Positions 14,354 to 22,026 of a stretch of 44,802 bases of DNA are shown in pieces (within the stretch, counting starts at the first letter, position 1; each line of letters starts with the position of its first letter). The DNA is taken from assembly GCF_003116035.1 (NCBI RefSeq), contig NZ_LGQW01000015.1, positions 3,829,956-3,874,757 of the forward strand, in the 5' to 3' direction. The notes beneath the pieces are model-generated. The model saw only the letters and a program-made list of their open reading frames with translations, was not told the origin of the DNA and did no database searches. The DNA comes from Azospirillum sp. TSH64 (GTDB lineage Bacteria > Pseudomonadota > Alphaproteobacteria > Azospirillales > Azospirillaceae). The position numbers and the translations under genes were made by a program.

Positions 14354-15097
14354 TCAGCCGGAGACCCGGCGGCTGCGGACGCGGATCAGTCCGCTGCCCT
14401 CGGGGTCGGCGCGGTCGGGCTTCAGCATCGCCTCCAGCAGGCGGGCGTCGCTGGTCCAGTAGGGGACGTACCAGGCGCGGTCCGGGTCCATCACCAGCGC
14501 GCGCTTGTTCGCCGCGTCATAGGCGCCGAGCGGTGCGATGTGGCCAAGGCCGATGTCGCCGGTCAGGGTGCCCTGGTCGAAGGCCAGCAGGATGATGTCG
14601 TCGGCGCTGCGCTCATTGTCCGACAGGATGCGGCGCAGCTCCGCCAGCGTGGCGGGCGAGGTGTCGCGCGGGCGCCAGACCTCCACCTCGGCGTCGATGC
14701 CGTAGGCGCTCAGGCTGCGGCGGACATAGGTGATCAGCTCGCCGAAGGAGATGCCCTCGCCATCGTCGGCGGTGGCGTCGCGCCAATGATCGTCGTCCAG
14801 CCGGTCGAGCAGCTGCTTGGCGGTGACCAGCCGTTCCGACGCCAGCCCGGGCAACCCGCGCAGCGCGTTCAGCATCATGGTCACGCTCGCCACCGAGCAG
14901 GAGGCGCCGGTCGTCTGTGGCACGTAATAGGGGCTGAGCGCCCAGTAATCCGGTGCGGGCGTGGTGCGGACGAAATCGACCGAGCGGGTGATCGGCACGG
15001 CGTCCGGGCCGAATTTGGGCTTCTTGTCGTCCTGTTGGGCCGAGGCCGGCCCTGCCGCACAGGCGGCCCACAGCAGCAGGCCGGCCCTCAGGGTCAT
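14354..15097 (-). CDS. Phytochelatin-synthase-like (C83/C39-type) exported cysteine peptidase
   Basis: The 247-residue precursor has a signal peptide (MTLRAGLLLWAACAAGPASA). The mature part resembles the phytochelatin synthase catalytic domain: catalytic Cys67 in TTGASCSVASVTMMLNALR, His186 in GLGHIAPLGAYD and Asp204 in ALVMDPDR. The 18-residue His-Asp spacing equals that of plant enzymes. Bacterial homologues mainly hydrolyse glutathione to gamma-Glu-Cys and make little phytochelatin; periplasmic location is inferred from the signal. I chose the ATG at 15097 because AGGAG lies 8 nt upstream; the in-frame ATG at 15145 has no such site. Confidence 0.8.
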   Translation of the reverse strand: MTLRAGLLLWAACAAGPASAQQDDKKPKFGPDAVPITRSVDFVRTTPAPDYWALSPYYVPQTTGASCSVASVTMMLNALRGLPGLASERLVTAKQLLDRLDDDHWRDATADDGEGISFGELITYVRRSLSAYGIDAEVEVWRPRDTSPATLAELRRILSDNERSADDIILLAFDQGTLTGDIGLGHIAPLGAYDAANKRALVMDPDRAWYVPYWTSDARLLEAMLKPDRADPEGSGLIRVRSRRVSG

Positions 15098-15460
15098 CGC
15101 CACGGCTCCTGCGGTCCGTCCTGCCGTCCACGTCGCTTGCGTCATCGGAAACTGTCTCGGTCCGTCCGGTCTGGAATGGGAATGCACCCCGATCGGTACA
15201 GCTTGGGCCTGTCCGCAGCGGAGCGCGGTCTGGATATGGTGCGCTGCGGCACGAACGCCAAGCCGCGGGCAAGGCTGCGCCGATTGCGCTTGTGCCGGGC
15301 GCCTGTGGTCTTTTCTGAAGGGATTTCCGAAACGCATGTGGGCGAAGCCTCCGTCGCTCGACCTCGAGCAAAACAGGCTCCGCCCACCGCCGGGGCCGGC
15401 ACGTCGAGGGCGTACCCCCGATGCGCCGACCCCCTATAAGCCGGCTTCCAGGATAGGCGC
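15098..15460. other. Gene-free gap, 363 bp
   Basis: This stretch lies between two minus-strand genes. It should hold the promoter of the phytochelatin-synthase-like gene and the end of the beta-helix gene transcript. I see no tRNA, convincing stem with T tract, or coding signal. A GTG-initiated minus-strand frame (15468-15142) overlaps the upstream stop by 8 nt but has non-coding residue composition. Confidence 0.5.
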
Positions 15461-18400
15461 TCAGACACCGTCCCAGAAATGCTCCAGACCGACCGCCGCG
15501 ACGCCGTCGACGCCCATCTTGGCCCAGGCGAGGTCGTGGATGCCCATCGCGAAGGCGGGTGAGGTCGGCAGCAGCGAATAGTCGCCCCAATAGGCGTTGG
15601 CGAACATCGGCTTGCCGATCACGTCGTGATCGCCGTACTTCGGCACGTTGAAGACAAGGTTGTTGTCGATGACGAAGTCGTTGGCGCTCAGCAGCTCGAT
15701 GTAGTCGTCCAGCGGCAGGGTCCCCATCACCACGTTCTTGGTGATCGTGTTGTTGTGCGGGTCGCCGGCCGTGCCGTGCACCGGCTGCCATTCGATGCGG
15801 ATGAAGTCTTCCTTGTTGCTGGCGATGACCGAGAAGTTGTTGGTCACCACGTTGTTGTCGCCGCCATGGATCTGCACCGAGGCCCAGTCGGCGTCCCGGA
15901 TGAAGTTGTCCTTGACGGTGATGCCGCCGGCCATGTCGTCAAGATAGATGCCGAAGCCCTTCTGACCGTAAAGCCACGTGTCCTGGTTGCTGGTGGCGAG
16001 GCCATTGGCGTGCTCGATCCGGTTGCCCTGGATGATCATGCCGGTGTCGGCGCTGGACCGGCCAAGGATCTCGATGGCGCCGCCGTCGGCGGTCTCCAGC
16101 CCGGTGTAGGAGATGTTGTTGTACTGGATGATGTTGTTGTGGTTCACCGTGTTGGTGGTGCCGCCGTAATCCTTGAACGAGATGCCGTAGCGGGCGCTGT
16201 GGTCGATGTCGTTGTTGGAGATCAGGTTGTTGTCCACGCCGGTGCCGATGATGCCGGACACCGCCTTGCGCACTTCGCCGATGTTGCTGATGCTGTTGCC
16301 GTAGATGCTGTTGCCGTTGCTGCGGCCATCCATCTCGATGCCGTTTTCGGCCAGATGGTTCAGCGTGTTGTGGGCGATGTCGTTGTTGGACGAGGCGGCG
16401 GTCAGCTTGATCGCGGTGCCGACGTTCAGGAAGCTGTTGTCGCTGATGTGGTTGCCGCTCGACTTCGTCAGCAGCAGGGCGTCGCCGCCGGTGGTGGTGT
16501 TCTTGAAGGTCAGCCCGTCGATGGTGACGTTGCTGGCGCCGTTCAGCTTGATCAGCGTGTCCAGCCGCGGCACCTCGACGCCGCTGGAGACGAAGCCGGA
16601 GCTGGCGGCCTTGTAGAGCAGCTTGCCGTCCGACGTCCGCCAGGCGAACTCGCCGGCCTGATCGACATAGGCGGCATTGTTCAGCAGCTTGTAGGTGGTG
16701 CCTTCCGCGAAGGGCAGGGAGGCGCCGTTCTTCAGCGTGATGGTGCGGGTGGAGGCGTTGAAGCTGGCGATGGTGCCCAGCGTGTCGCCCAGCCGCTCGG
16801 CATCCATGATCTGGATGAGCGTGCCCGGCTGGATGTCGGCGGCGGTCACGTCGGTGCCGTGCGAGCGGATCGACCAGCCGCTGGGCCCGCCCGAGGCGGC
16901 GTCGGCGAAGTGCCAGCCGCTGGTGACGTCGGCGGCGTCGTAGGCGAACTTCTCGGCCAGATGCTGGCGGACGTCGCCGACGATCAGGTCGAGGTTGCTG
17001 GCGGTGCCGAGCTTGGCCGAATAGAGGCCGTTGCCCTCGCTGGTGAAGCTCTTCACCACCTCGCCGCCGCTCAGCACCGGCTTCTCGCCGGGATAGTTCT
17101 GGAAGCTGTGGCCGTTGTCGAGCGAGGTCAGCTCCAGCGTCTTGGTCAGGTGATAGGTGCCCTCGCGGACATAGGTGGTGTCGATGGCCGGGTTGGCCCG
17201 CATGGCGGCTTGCGCCTTCTCCAGGCTGGCGAAGGGACCGTCGGTGCCGTCGGCGTTGGGGGCGGACAGCTTGCCGGACCAGGTGTCCTTGCCGTTGGCG
17301 GCGACGTAGAAGGCGGGTTTGGTCGGGGCGGTCGGCACCGGCGTCTGGGTGGCGGGGGTGTTGCTGAACAGGTCGGCCCCGGCCTTGACGTTCAGGGCGC
17401 CGCCCCAGTAGAGGCCTTCCTGGCCCTTGACCACGTCCTTGCCGTCGACGGCACCCTTGTCATAGGTGACGATGCTGTCGGTGGCGGCGACGGTGTTGCC
17501 GTTGATGACGACCGACTTGACGAACAGGTTGCGGTCGACGCCGTTCACGGTCGCATCGTTGTCGTACCAGACCTGGACCGTGTGGGCCTTGGTCGGGTCG
17601 ACGTTGGCGGTGAACTTGTAGCCGGTGGTGGTCGCCGCGGCCTTGGCGTCGCCGATCACCTGCCCGTCGACCAGCAGCTTGAAATGCGCGGCCTGCCCGC
17701 CGGCCGAGGTGCCGTAGGCGTTGACGACGATGTCCACCGCCTTGCTCGGCGGCGGCGGGGGCGGCGGGACATAGGCGCCGCCGAAATACTCCTCCGGCAC
17801 GCCGAAGGTGAGGGCGCCGCCCCAATAGAGGCCTTCCTGGCCGGCGACGACGAACTTGCCGTCGACCGCCCCCTTGTCGTAGGAGGCCATGTCGGAGGTC
17901 GAGGCGATGGTCTTGCCGTCGATGTTGATCGACTTGACGAACAGGTTGCGGTCGACGCCGTTCACCGTGGCGTCGTTGTCGTACCAGATCTGGATCTTGT
18001 GGGCTTCGTTCGGGTCCACCTTGGCGGTGAAGGTGTAGTCGGTGGGCGAGGTGGCGCTGACCCAGGCATCGCCGACCACCTGATCGTCGACCAGCAGCTT
18101 GAAATGCGGGGCCTGACCGGCGGCGCTGGCGCCATAGGCGCTGACCTTGATCGTCGTGGTCATGGTGGCGGCCGTTTCGGCGTCCGGCACGGCGGCGGAC
18201 GGGAACAGGGTGGCGGGCAGCGGCACGTTCAGCGCGCCCGGCCAATACATCTCGGTCTGGCCGGCGATGACGTTCAGCCCGTCGATCTTGCCGGTGTCGT
18301 ACTTGACCGAGGGATCGATCGACAGGATGGTCTTGCCGTTCACCTCGAACGACTTGACGAACAGGTTGCGGTCCTCGCCGTTAACCGTGTCGTCGTTGTC

Positions 18401-18610
18401 GTAGATCAGCTGCAGCGCATGCGCCTTGTCGGCCGGCACGGTCGCGGTGAAGACGTAGCGGGATTGGGTGGCGGAGGAAACGGTGGCCTCACCGATGCTC
18501 TTGCCATCCAGAAGCAGTTGAAAATGCGGCCATTTTCCGCCGGCTGCCGCGCCCCAGGCATTGACCGCAAAGGTGACCTGGATCGTGCCGTCGGTGTTGG
18601 TGGTAGCCAT
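15461..18610 (-). CDS. Large protein: three CBM60-like repeats plus right-handed beta-helix
   Basis: 1049 residues. Three tandem units of about 140 residues each contain AHFKLLVDGQVIGDA, VWYDNDATVNGVDRNLFVKS and GQEGLYWGGAL, as in calcium-dependent CBM60-type modules (DRNLFVKS near residues 84, 224 and 363). A polyproline linker (about 283) lies between units two and three. From about residue 435 (FYVAANGKDTWSG) a parallel beta-helix follows, with Asn-rich PbH1/NosD-like coils (GNHISDNSF, NSIYGNSISN, NNLISNNDI). There is no signal peptide; secretion by a type I or other leaderless route is inferred. It is likely a surface or matrix polysaccharide lyase, epimerase or binding protein. GGAG lies 9 nt before the ATG. 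It lies 3.4 kb from the exopolysaccharide locus in the window and shares an upstream motif with it. Confidence 0.82.
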   Translation of the reverse strand: MATTNTDGTIQVTFAVNAWGAAAGGKWPHFQLLLDGKSIGEATVSSATQSRYVFTATVPADKAHALQLIYDNDDTVNGEDRNLFVKSFEVNGKTILSIDPSVKYDTGKIDGLNVIAGQTEMYWPGALNVPLPATLFPSAAVPDAETAATMTTTIKVSAYGASAAGQAPHFKLLVDDQVVGDAWVSATSPTDYTFTAKVDPNEAHKIQIWYDNDATVNGVDRNLFVKSINIDGKTIASTSDMASYDKGAVDGKFVVAGQEGLYWGGALTFGVPEEYFGGAYVPPPPPPPSKAVDIVVNAYGTSAGGQAAHFKLLVDGQVIGDAKAAATTTGYKFTANVDPTKAHTVQVWYDNDATVNGVDRNLFVKSVVINGNTVAATDSIVTYDKGAVDGKDVVKGQEGLYWGGALNVKAGADLFSNTPATQTPVPTAPTKPAFYVAANGKDTWSGKLSAPNADGTDGPFASLEKAQAAMRANPAIDTTYVREGTYHLTKTLELTSLDNGHSFQNYPGEKPVLSGGEVVKSFTSEGNGLYSAKLGTASNLDLIVGDVRQHLAEKFAYDAADVTSGWHFADAASGGPSGWSIRSHGTDVTAADIQPGTLIQIMDAERLGDTLGTIASFNASTRTITLKNGASLPFAEGTTYKLLNNAAYVDQAGEFAWRTSDGKLLYKAASSGFVSSGVEVPRLDTLIKLNGASNVTIDGLTFKNTTTGGDALLLTKSSGNHISDNSFLNVGTAIKLTAASSNNDIAHNTLNHLAENGIEMDGRSNGNSIYGNSISNIGEVRKAVSGIIGTGVDNNLISNNDIDHSARYGISFKDYGGTTNTVNHNNIIQYNNISYTGLETADGGAIEILGRSSADTGMIIQGNRIEHANGLATSNQDTWLYGQKGFGIYLDDMAGGITVKDNFIRDADWASVQIHGGDNNVVTNNFSVIASNKEDFIRIEWQPVHGTAGDPHNNTITKNVVMGTLPLDDYIELLSANDFVIDNNLVFNVPKYGDHDVIGKPMFANAYWGDYSLLPTSPAFAMGIHDLAWAKMGVDGVAAVGLEHFWDGV

Positions 18611-19024
18611 TTTGGAACTCCGCTTTATGGGTATCGCTTCGTTCCAGAGGCTCGTCTGTTAGCCTTAATCGGGTACTAACACTTATGGTTAGGAAATTAT
18701 GAATGAGGGCGTTTCCCGTGGTATGAATGAGACAAAAAGCGGACGATTGTTTTTTATGAGAATCAGAGAAAAATGAAACTCAGGCTACCTTGGCTGTCTG
18801 GCAGAAATTGATCGGCAATTTTTGCCCGGTTACCTGGGACTCGACCGCCTCTATTTGATGGAAGCCTTATCAATGAATGCGGTTTATCGTTTTTGAGCGC
18901 TCCGACTTGCGAACCCCGGTTGCATGCGTTGTCAGGATATCGCGCTGAAAGAATGGAACCGGACACCCTGTTTCCGCGTCTAGCTTGAGCCACCATGTGG
19001 CGCATCGGCAGGGGGGCGGACGGC
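18611..19024. other. AT-rich divergent gap
   Basis: About 410 bp between the beta-helix gene and the AI-2E permease are clearly richer in A/T than the flanks, with T and A runs near 18749-18775. The gap carries three GTTAG/CTAAC pentamers (18658-18662, 18676-18680, 18688-18692), a twice-repeated TATGAATGAG (18698 and 18722) and a 25-codon ORF (18699-18776, AGGA upstream) of unknown reality. It probably holds the beta-helix gene's promoter and silencer or activator sites. Confidence 0.5.
18665..18692 (-). promoter_or_regulatory. TTAAT...GGTACTAAC motif with dyad
   Basis: TTAAT-CG-GGTACTAAC at 18665-18680 overlaps the dyad CTAAC-N7-GTTAG (18676-18692), 55-82 bp upstream of the beta-helix gene. 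A nearly identical TTAAT-GGTACTAAC lies at 29456-29469 upstream of the polysaccharide operon, in the same orientation relative to the genes. Confidence 0.45.
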
Positions 19025-20170
19025 ATGGACGGTGGACTGGGCGGCAATGGGGAGGGCAGGGCCGCCGATGGTGGACGCATCGACCGCGTCAAGCTGGCGC
19101 TCTGGCTGCTAGGCATCATTGCCGGGGCGGCGTCGCTGTGGGTGTTGCAGGCAGCATCCTCCATCCTGCTCCCGCTGGTGTCGGCGTTTTTCGTCGCCGT
19201 TGCGGTGGCCCCGGTCGCCCGCTGGGTGCGCGACCGCGTGCCGCGCCGACTGTCCTGGCTGGGGCTGGCCGCATCGATGCTGCTGATCCTGGCCATCCTC
19301 GCCGCTTTCTTCGGTTCGATGGCCCTGGTGGCGCAGCGGGTGGCCGAGGATTTCCCGCACTATGCCGACGCGCTGGGAAAGCTGTGGGCCAAGGTGAACG
19401 GCTGGCTCCAGGGCGCCAAGGCCGACCTGACGGCCCAGGCAGGACAAGGGGCGGCGCAAGGGACCGGGCAGGGCGGTGAGGTGCCGGTCGATCCGATCAC
19501 CGGCTTCGCCAAGGCCGCCCTGTCCTCTGCCGGACAGACGGTGTCGATCCTGGTGATGACCGTCTTCCTGTCTCTGCTGATGCAGTTGGAGGCACCGGTC
19601 TGGCGCGAGAAGATCGTCATGACGCTCGGCCGTGAGCGCTGCCGCATGGCGGTGGAGGCTGTAACCGCCATCGCCCAGCAGTTCCGCCGCTATCTGGTGG
19701 TCAGCAGCGTGCTGGGGCTGATCACCGGCGCGCTCTATATCGGCTGGCTGTCGCTGTTCGGGGTGGATCTGGTTCTGCTTTGGGGCTTTCTCGCCTTTCT
19801 GCTGAACTATGTGCCGGTGGTGGGATCGGTGGTGGCCGGCGCCTTGCCCGTGCTTCTGGTACTGGCGACACAGGATGCCGGCACGGCGATGGCGGTCGCC
19901 GGCGGTCTGCTGGTGATTGAACAGGTGATGGGCAACTTCGTGGCTCCCCATATGCAGGGCAAGCAGCTGGCCATCTCGCCCCTGGTGGTGATGATCGCGC
20001 TTCTGCTGTGGAGCTGGCTGTGGGGAGCGGCCGGCGCGCTGCTGGCCGCCCCGATGGCGGTGCTGATCGCCATCACCCTGAACCACGCCGACGCCCTGCG
20101 TCCCTTCGCCATCTTCATGAGCGACAAGAGCGACCGCGAGCGCTTCGACGCCCATACCCATCCAGAGTGA
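19025..20170 (+). CDS. AI-2E family transporter (YdiK/PerM type)
   Basis: The 381-residue inner-membrane protein has a pair of N-terminal hydrophobic segments (about 15-60 and 70-100) and a polar periplasmic or cytoplasmic loop with Gly/Gln-rich insert (about 115-155). A C-terminal block of five to six segments includes the family signature LLNYVPVVGSVVAGALPVLL and GNFVAPHMQGKQLAISPLVV. Members export or facilitate small solutes; AI-2 transport is shown for only a few, so no substrate is assigned. I prefer the ATG at 19025, after a G-rich stretch, but the ATG at 18995 is also possible. Confidence 0.85.
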   Translation: MDGGLGGNGEGRAADGGRIDRVKLALWLLGIIAGAASLWVLQAASSILLPLVSAFFVAVAVAPVARWVRDRVPRRLSWLGLAASMLLILAILAAFFGSMALVAQRVAEDFPHYADALGKLWAKVNGWLQGAKADLTAQAGQGAAQGTGQGGEVPVDPITGFAKAALSSAGQTVSILVMTVFLSLLMQLEAPVWREKIVMTLGRERCRMAVEAVTAIAQQFRRYLVVSSVLGLITGALYIGWLSLFGVDLVLLWGFLAFLLNYVPVVGSVVAGALPVLLVLATQDAGTAMAVAGGLLVIEQVMGNFVAPHMQGKQLAISPLVVMIALLLWSWLWGAAGALLAAPMAVLIAITLNHADALRPFAIFMSDKSDRERFDAHTHPE

Positions 20171-20263
20171 GGGAGGGGCAACCTTTCGTGAGGACAGAAA
20201 AACACATAAGCGGAATTATGGAAATATTTGTCTCGAACCCGCTGTTCCAGACGCATGAACGCC

Positions 20264-20283
20264 GCCCGGCCTTGCGACCGGGC
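20264..20283 (-). terminator. Hairpin between convergent permease and hpd
   Basis: GCCCGG (20264-20269) and CCGGGC (20278-20283) form a 6-bp GC stem with an 8-nt loop. It lies 37 bp beyond the hpd stop codon. There is no T tract, so the terminator call is tentative. Confidence 0.3.
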
Positions 20284-20319
20284 AGCGTTCGGAACCCTGC
20301 CTGTGGAATCGGCTGAGGA

Positions 20320-21393
20320 TCAGGCCGCGTTCTCGCTCAGCACGCCGCGGCGGATCTGGTCGAGTTCGATGGATTCGAACAGCGCCTTGAAATTGCCCTC
20401 GCCGAAGCCCTCGTTGCCGATGCGCTGGATGATCTCGAAGAAGATCGGGCCGATGACGGTCTGGGTGAAGATCTGCAACAGCAGGCCCTGGCCCTCGGTC
20501 GGGGCGCCGTCGACCAGGATGCGGTTGGCCTGGAGGCGCTTCAGATCCTGGTTGTGGCCCGGCACACGGGTATCGATGCGCTCGTAATAGGTGTCGGGCG
20601 TGTCCTGGAACGGGGTGCCCATGCCGCGCATCGTCTCCACGGTGCGGACGATGTCGTTGGTGCCGAGCGCCACATGCTGGATGCCTTCACCCTTGTAGTC
20701 GCGCAGATACTCGACGATCTGCGACTTGGTGTCGGCGGACTCGTTGATCGGGATGCGGATCTTGCCGCAGGGGCTGGTCATCGCCTTCGACCGCAGGCCG
20801 GTCAGCTTGCCCTCGATGTCGAAATAGCGGACCTCGCGGAAGCCGAACAGGCGGGTGTAGAACTCGGCCCATTCCTCCATCCGCCCGGTGTGGACGTTGT
20901 GGGTCAGATGGTCGATGTAGGTCAGGCCGGCGCCCTGGGGATGCTGGTCCACCCCCGGCAGCGGGACGAAATCGACCTCATAGATGCTGCCGCGGTCGGC
21001 ATAGCGGTCGACGAGATAGATCAGCGAATCGCCGATGCCCTTGATGGCGGGGATGTTCAGTTCCATCGCACCGACGCGGGTTTCGACACCCCAGGCGCCA
21101 AGCTCCAGCGCGCGGCGGTAGGCGAAGGCAGCGTCGCCGACGCGGAAGGCGATGGCGCAGATCGACGGGCCGTGCTGGGCGGCGAAATTGCGCGGGAAGC
21201 CCGACGGCTCGGCATTGACGATGAAGTTCACGTCGCCCTGGCGGTAGAGCGTGACGTCCTTCGACCGGTGGCGGGCGACTGCCGTGAAGCCCAGCTGCTC
21301 GAACAGGCGGCCCAGCGCCACGGTGTCCGGCGCCGTGAATTCGATGAACTCGAATCCGTCGGTCTTCATCGGGTTTTCCCACATGTCGGCCAT
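20320..21393 (-). CDS. hpd: 4-hydroxyphenylpyruvate dioxygenase
   Basis: The 357-residue Fe(II) dioxygenase converts 4-hydroxyphenylpyruvate to homogentisate in tyrosine catabolism. The two VOC domains and the metal ligands are visible: His in YIDHLTHNV, His in IQHVALGTND and Glu in FFEIIQRIG. The C-terminal gating helix NFKALFESIELDQIRRGVL is present. GGGAGGGG precedes the ATG. No homogentisate dioxygenase or fumarylacetoacetase gene is adjacent. It is divergent from an Lrp-type regulator with three GGCATAC boxes between, which makes Lrp-type induction by an aromatic amino acid likely. Confidence 0.95.
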   Translation of the reverse strand: MADMWENPMKTDGFEFIEFTAPDTVALGRLFEQLGFTAVARHRSKDVTLYRQGDVNFIVNAEPSGFPRNFAAQHGPSICAIAFRVGDAAFAYRRALELGAWGVETRVGAMELNIPAIKGIGDSLIYLVDRYADRGSIYEVDFVPLPGVDQHPQGAGLTYIDHLTHNVHTGRMEEWAEFYTRLFGFREVRYFDIEGKLTGLRSKAMTSPCGKIRIPINESADTKSQIVEYLRDYKGEGIQHVALGTNDIVRTVETMRGMGTPFQDTPDTYYERIDTRVPGHNQDLKRLQANRILVDGAPTEGQGLLLQIFTQTVIGPIFFEIIQRIGNEGFGEGNFKALFESIELDQIRRGVLSENAA

Positions 21394-21423
21394 GATCGCC
21401 CCTCCCTTGGATTGTCCTGCGAT

Positions 21424-21506
21424 CAGTATGCCGGACCATCCGTGGAAAGAGCTTTCAAAGTGAGGCGGGCATACCTATGATTTTGGCAGGACTTTCCGGC
21501 ATACTG
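21424..21506. promoter_or_regulatory. Array of three GGCATAC boxes in the hpd/Lrp gap
   Basis: CAGTATGCCGGA (21424-21435) and TCCGGCATACTG (21495-21506) are perfect 12-bp inverted copies. A third GGCATAC lies at 21468-21474. Centres at 21429, 21471 and 21501 are 42 and 30 bp apart, close to four and three helical turns. This fits a regulator that wraps DNA as multimers, as Lrp/AsnC proteins do. Confidence 0.65.
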
Positions 21507-21523
21507 CCCGACATCGGAGATTC

Positions 21524-22006
21524 TTGCCGTTGCCCGCTGCGCTATCGGAAATCGACATCAAAATCCTGATCGCCTTGCAGGAGGATTCGCGCCTGACCGT
21601 GCAGGAGCTTGCCGACCGGGTCGGCACCTCGCCCTCGTCCTGCTGGCGCCGCCTGAAGTCGCTGGAGGAAACCGGGGTGATCCGCCGCTACACGGCGCTG
21701 GTCGATCCGAAGGCGGCGTCGGTCGGCGAATGCGTCTTCGCCCATGTGACGTTGGACCGCCATTCCGCCGAGACCGCCGCCATCTTCATCGACGCGGTGC
21801 GCAAGCGGCCGGAGGTTCTGGAATGTTATGCGGTGTCGGGCGACGCCGACTATCTGCTGCGGGTTGCGGTGCGGGCCATCGCCGACTACAACCGCTTTCT
21901 GGAGGAGTTCGTCTTCCAGTTGCCCTTCCAGGTCCGCATCCGCTCCAACTTCGCTCTGAAGGAAATCAAGTTCGAGACGGCGCTGCCGCTGGGAGGCGGG
22001 GCGTAA
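21524..22006 (+). CDS. Lrp/AsnC family transcriptional regulator
   Basis: The 160-residue protein has an N-terminal HTH (about residues 8-55; LSEIDIKILIALQEDSRLTV, then VGTSPSSCWRRLKSLEE) and a C-terminal RAM ligand-binding domain (VLECYAVSGDADYLLRVAV). No ATG is available; two TTG codons (21524 and 21530) follow GGAGA, and I report the first. Position and spaced operator boxes suggest it controls hpd and itself, probably responding to tyrosine, phenylalanine or a derived keto acid (inference). It is convergent with the last glycosyltransferase, 20 bp apart. Confidence 0.88.
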   Translation: MPLPAALSEIDIKILIALQEDSRLTVQELADRVGTSPSSCWRRLKSLEETGVIRRYTALVDPKAASVGECVFAHVTLDRHSAETAAIFIDAVRKRPEVLECYAVSGDADYLLRVAVRAIADYNRFLEEFVFQLPFQVRIRSNFALKEIKFETALPLGGGA

Positions 22007-22026
22007 AGCCGCCCCTGGCTTCTCCC

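Noticed and set aside
15142..15468. 108-codon minus-strand frame with GTG overlapping the beta-helix gene stop
   Set aside because: The GTGTCTGA overlap looks like coupling, but the product is Arg/Pro/Ser-rich without a fold and no ribosome site is clear.
15626..18679. 1017-codon plus-strand frame opposite the beta-helix gene
   Set aside because: Val/Gly/Asp-rich repetitive product that mirrors the CBM/beta-helix repeats; the minus strand has clear domains and a ribosome site.
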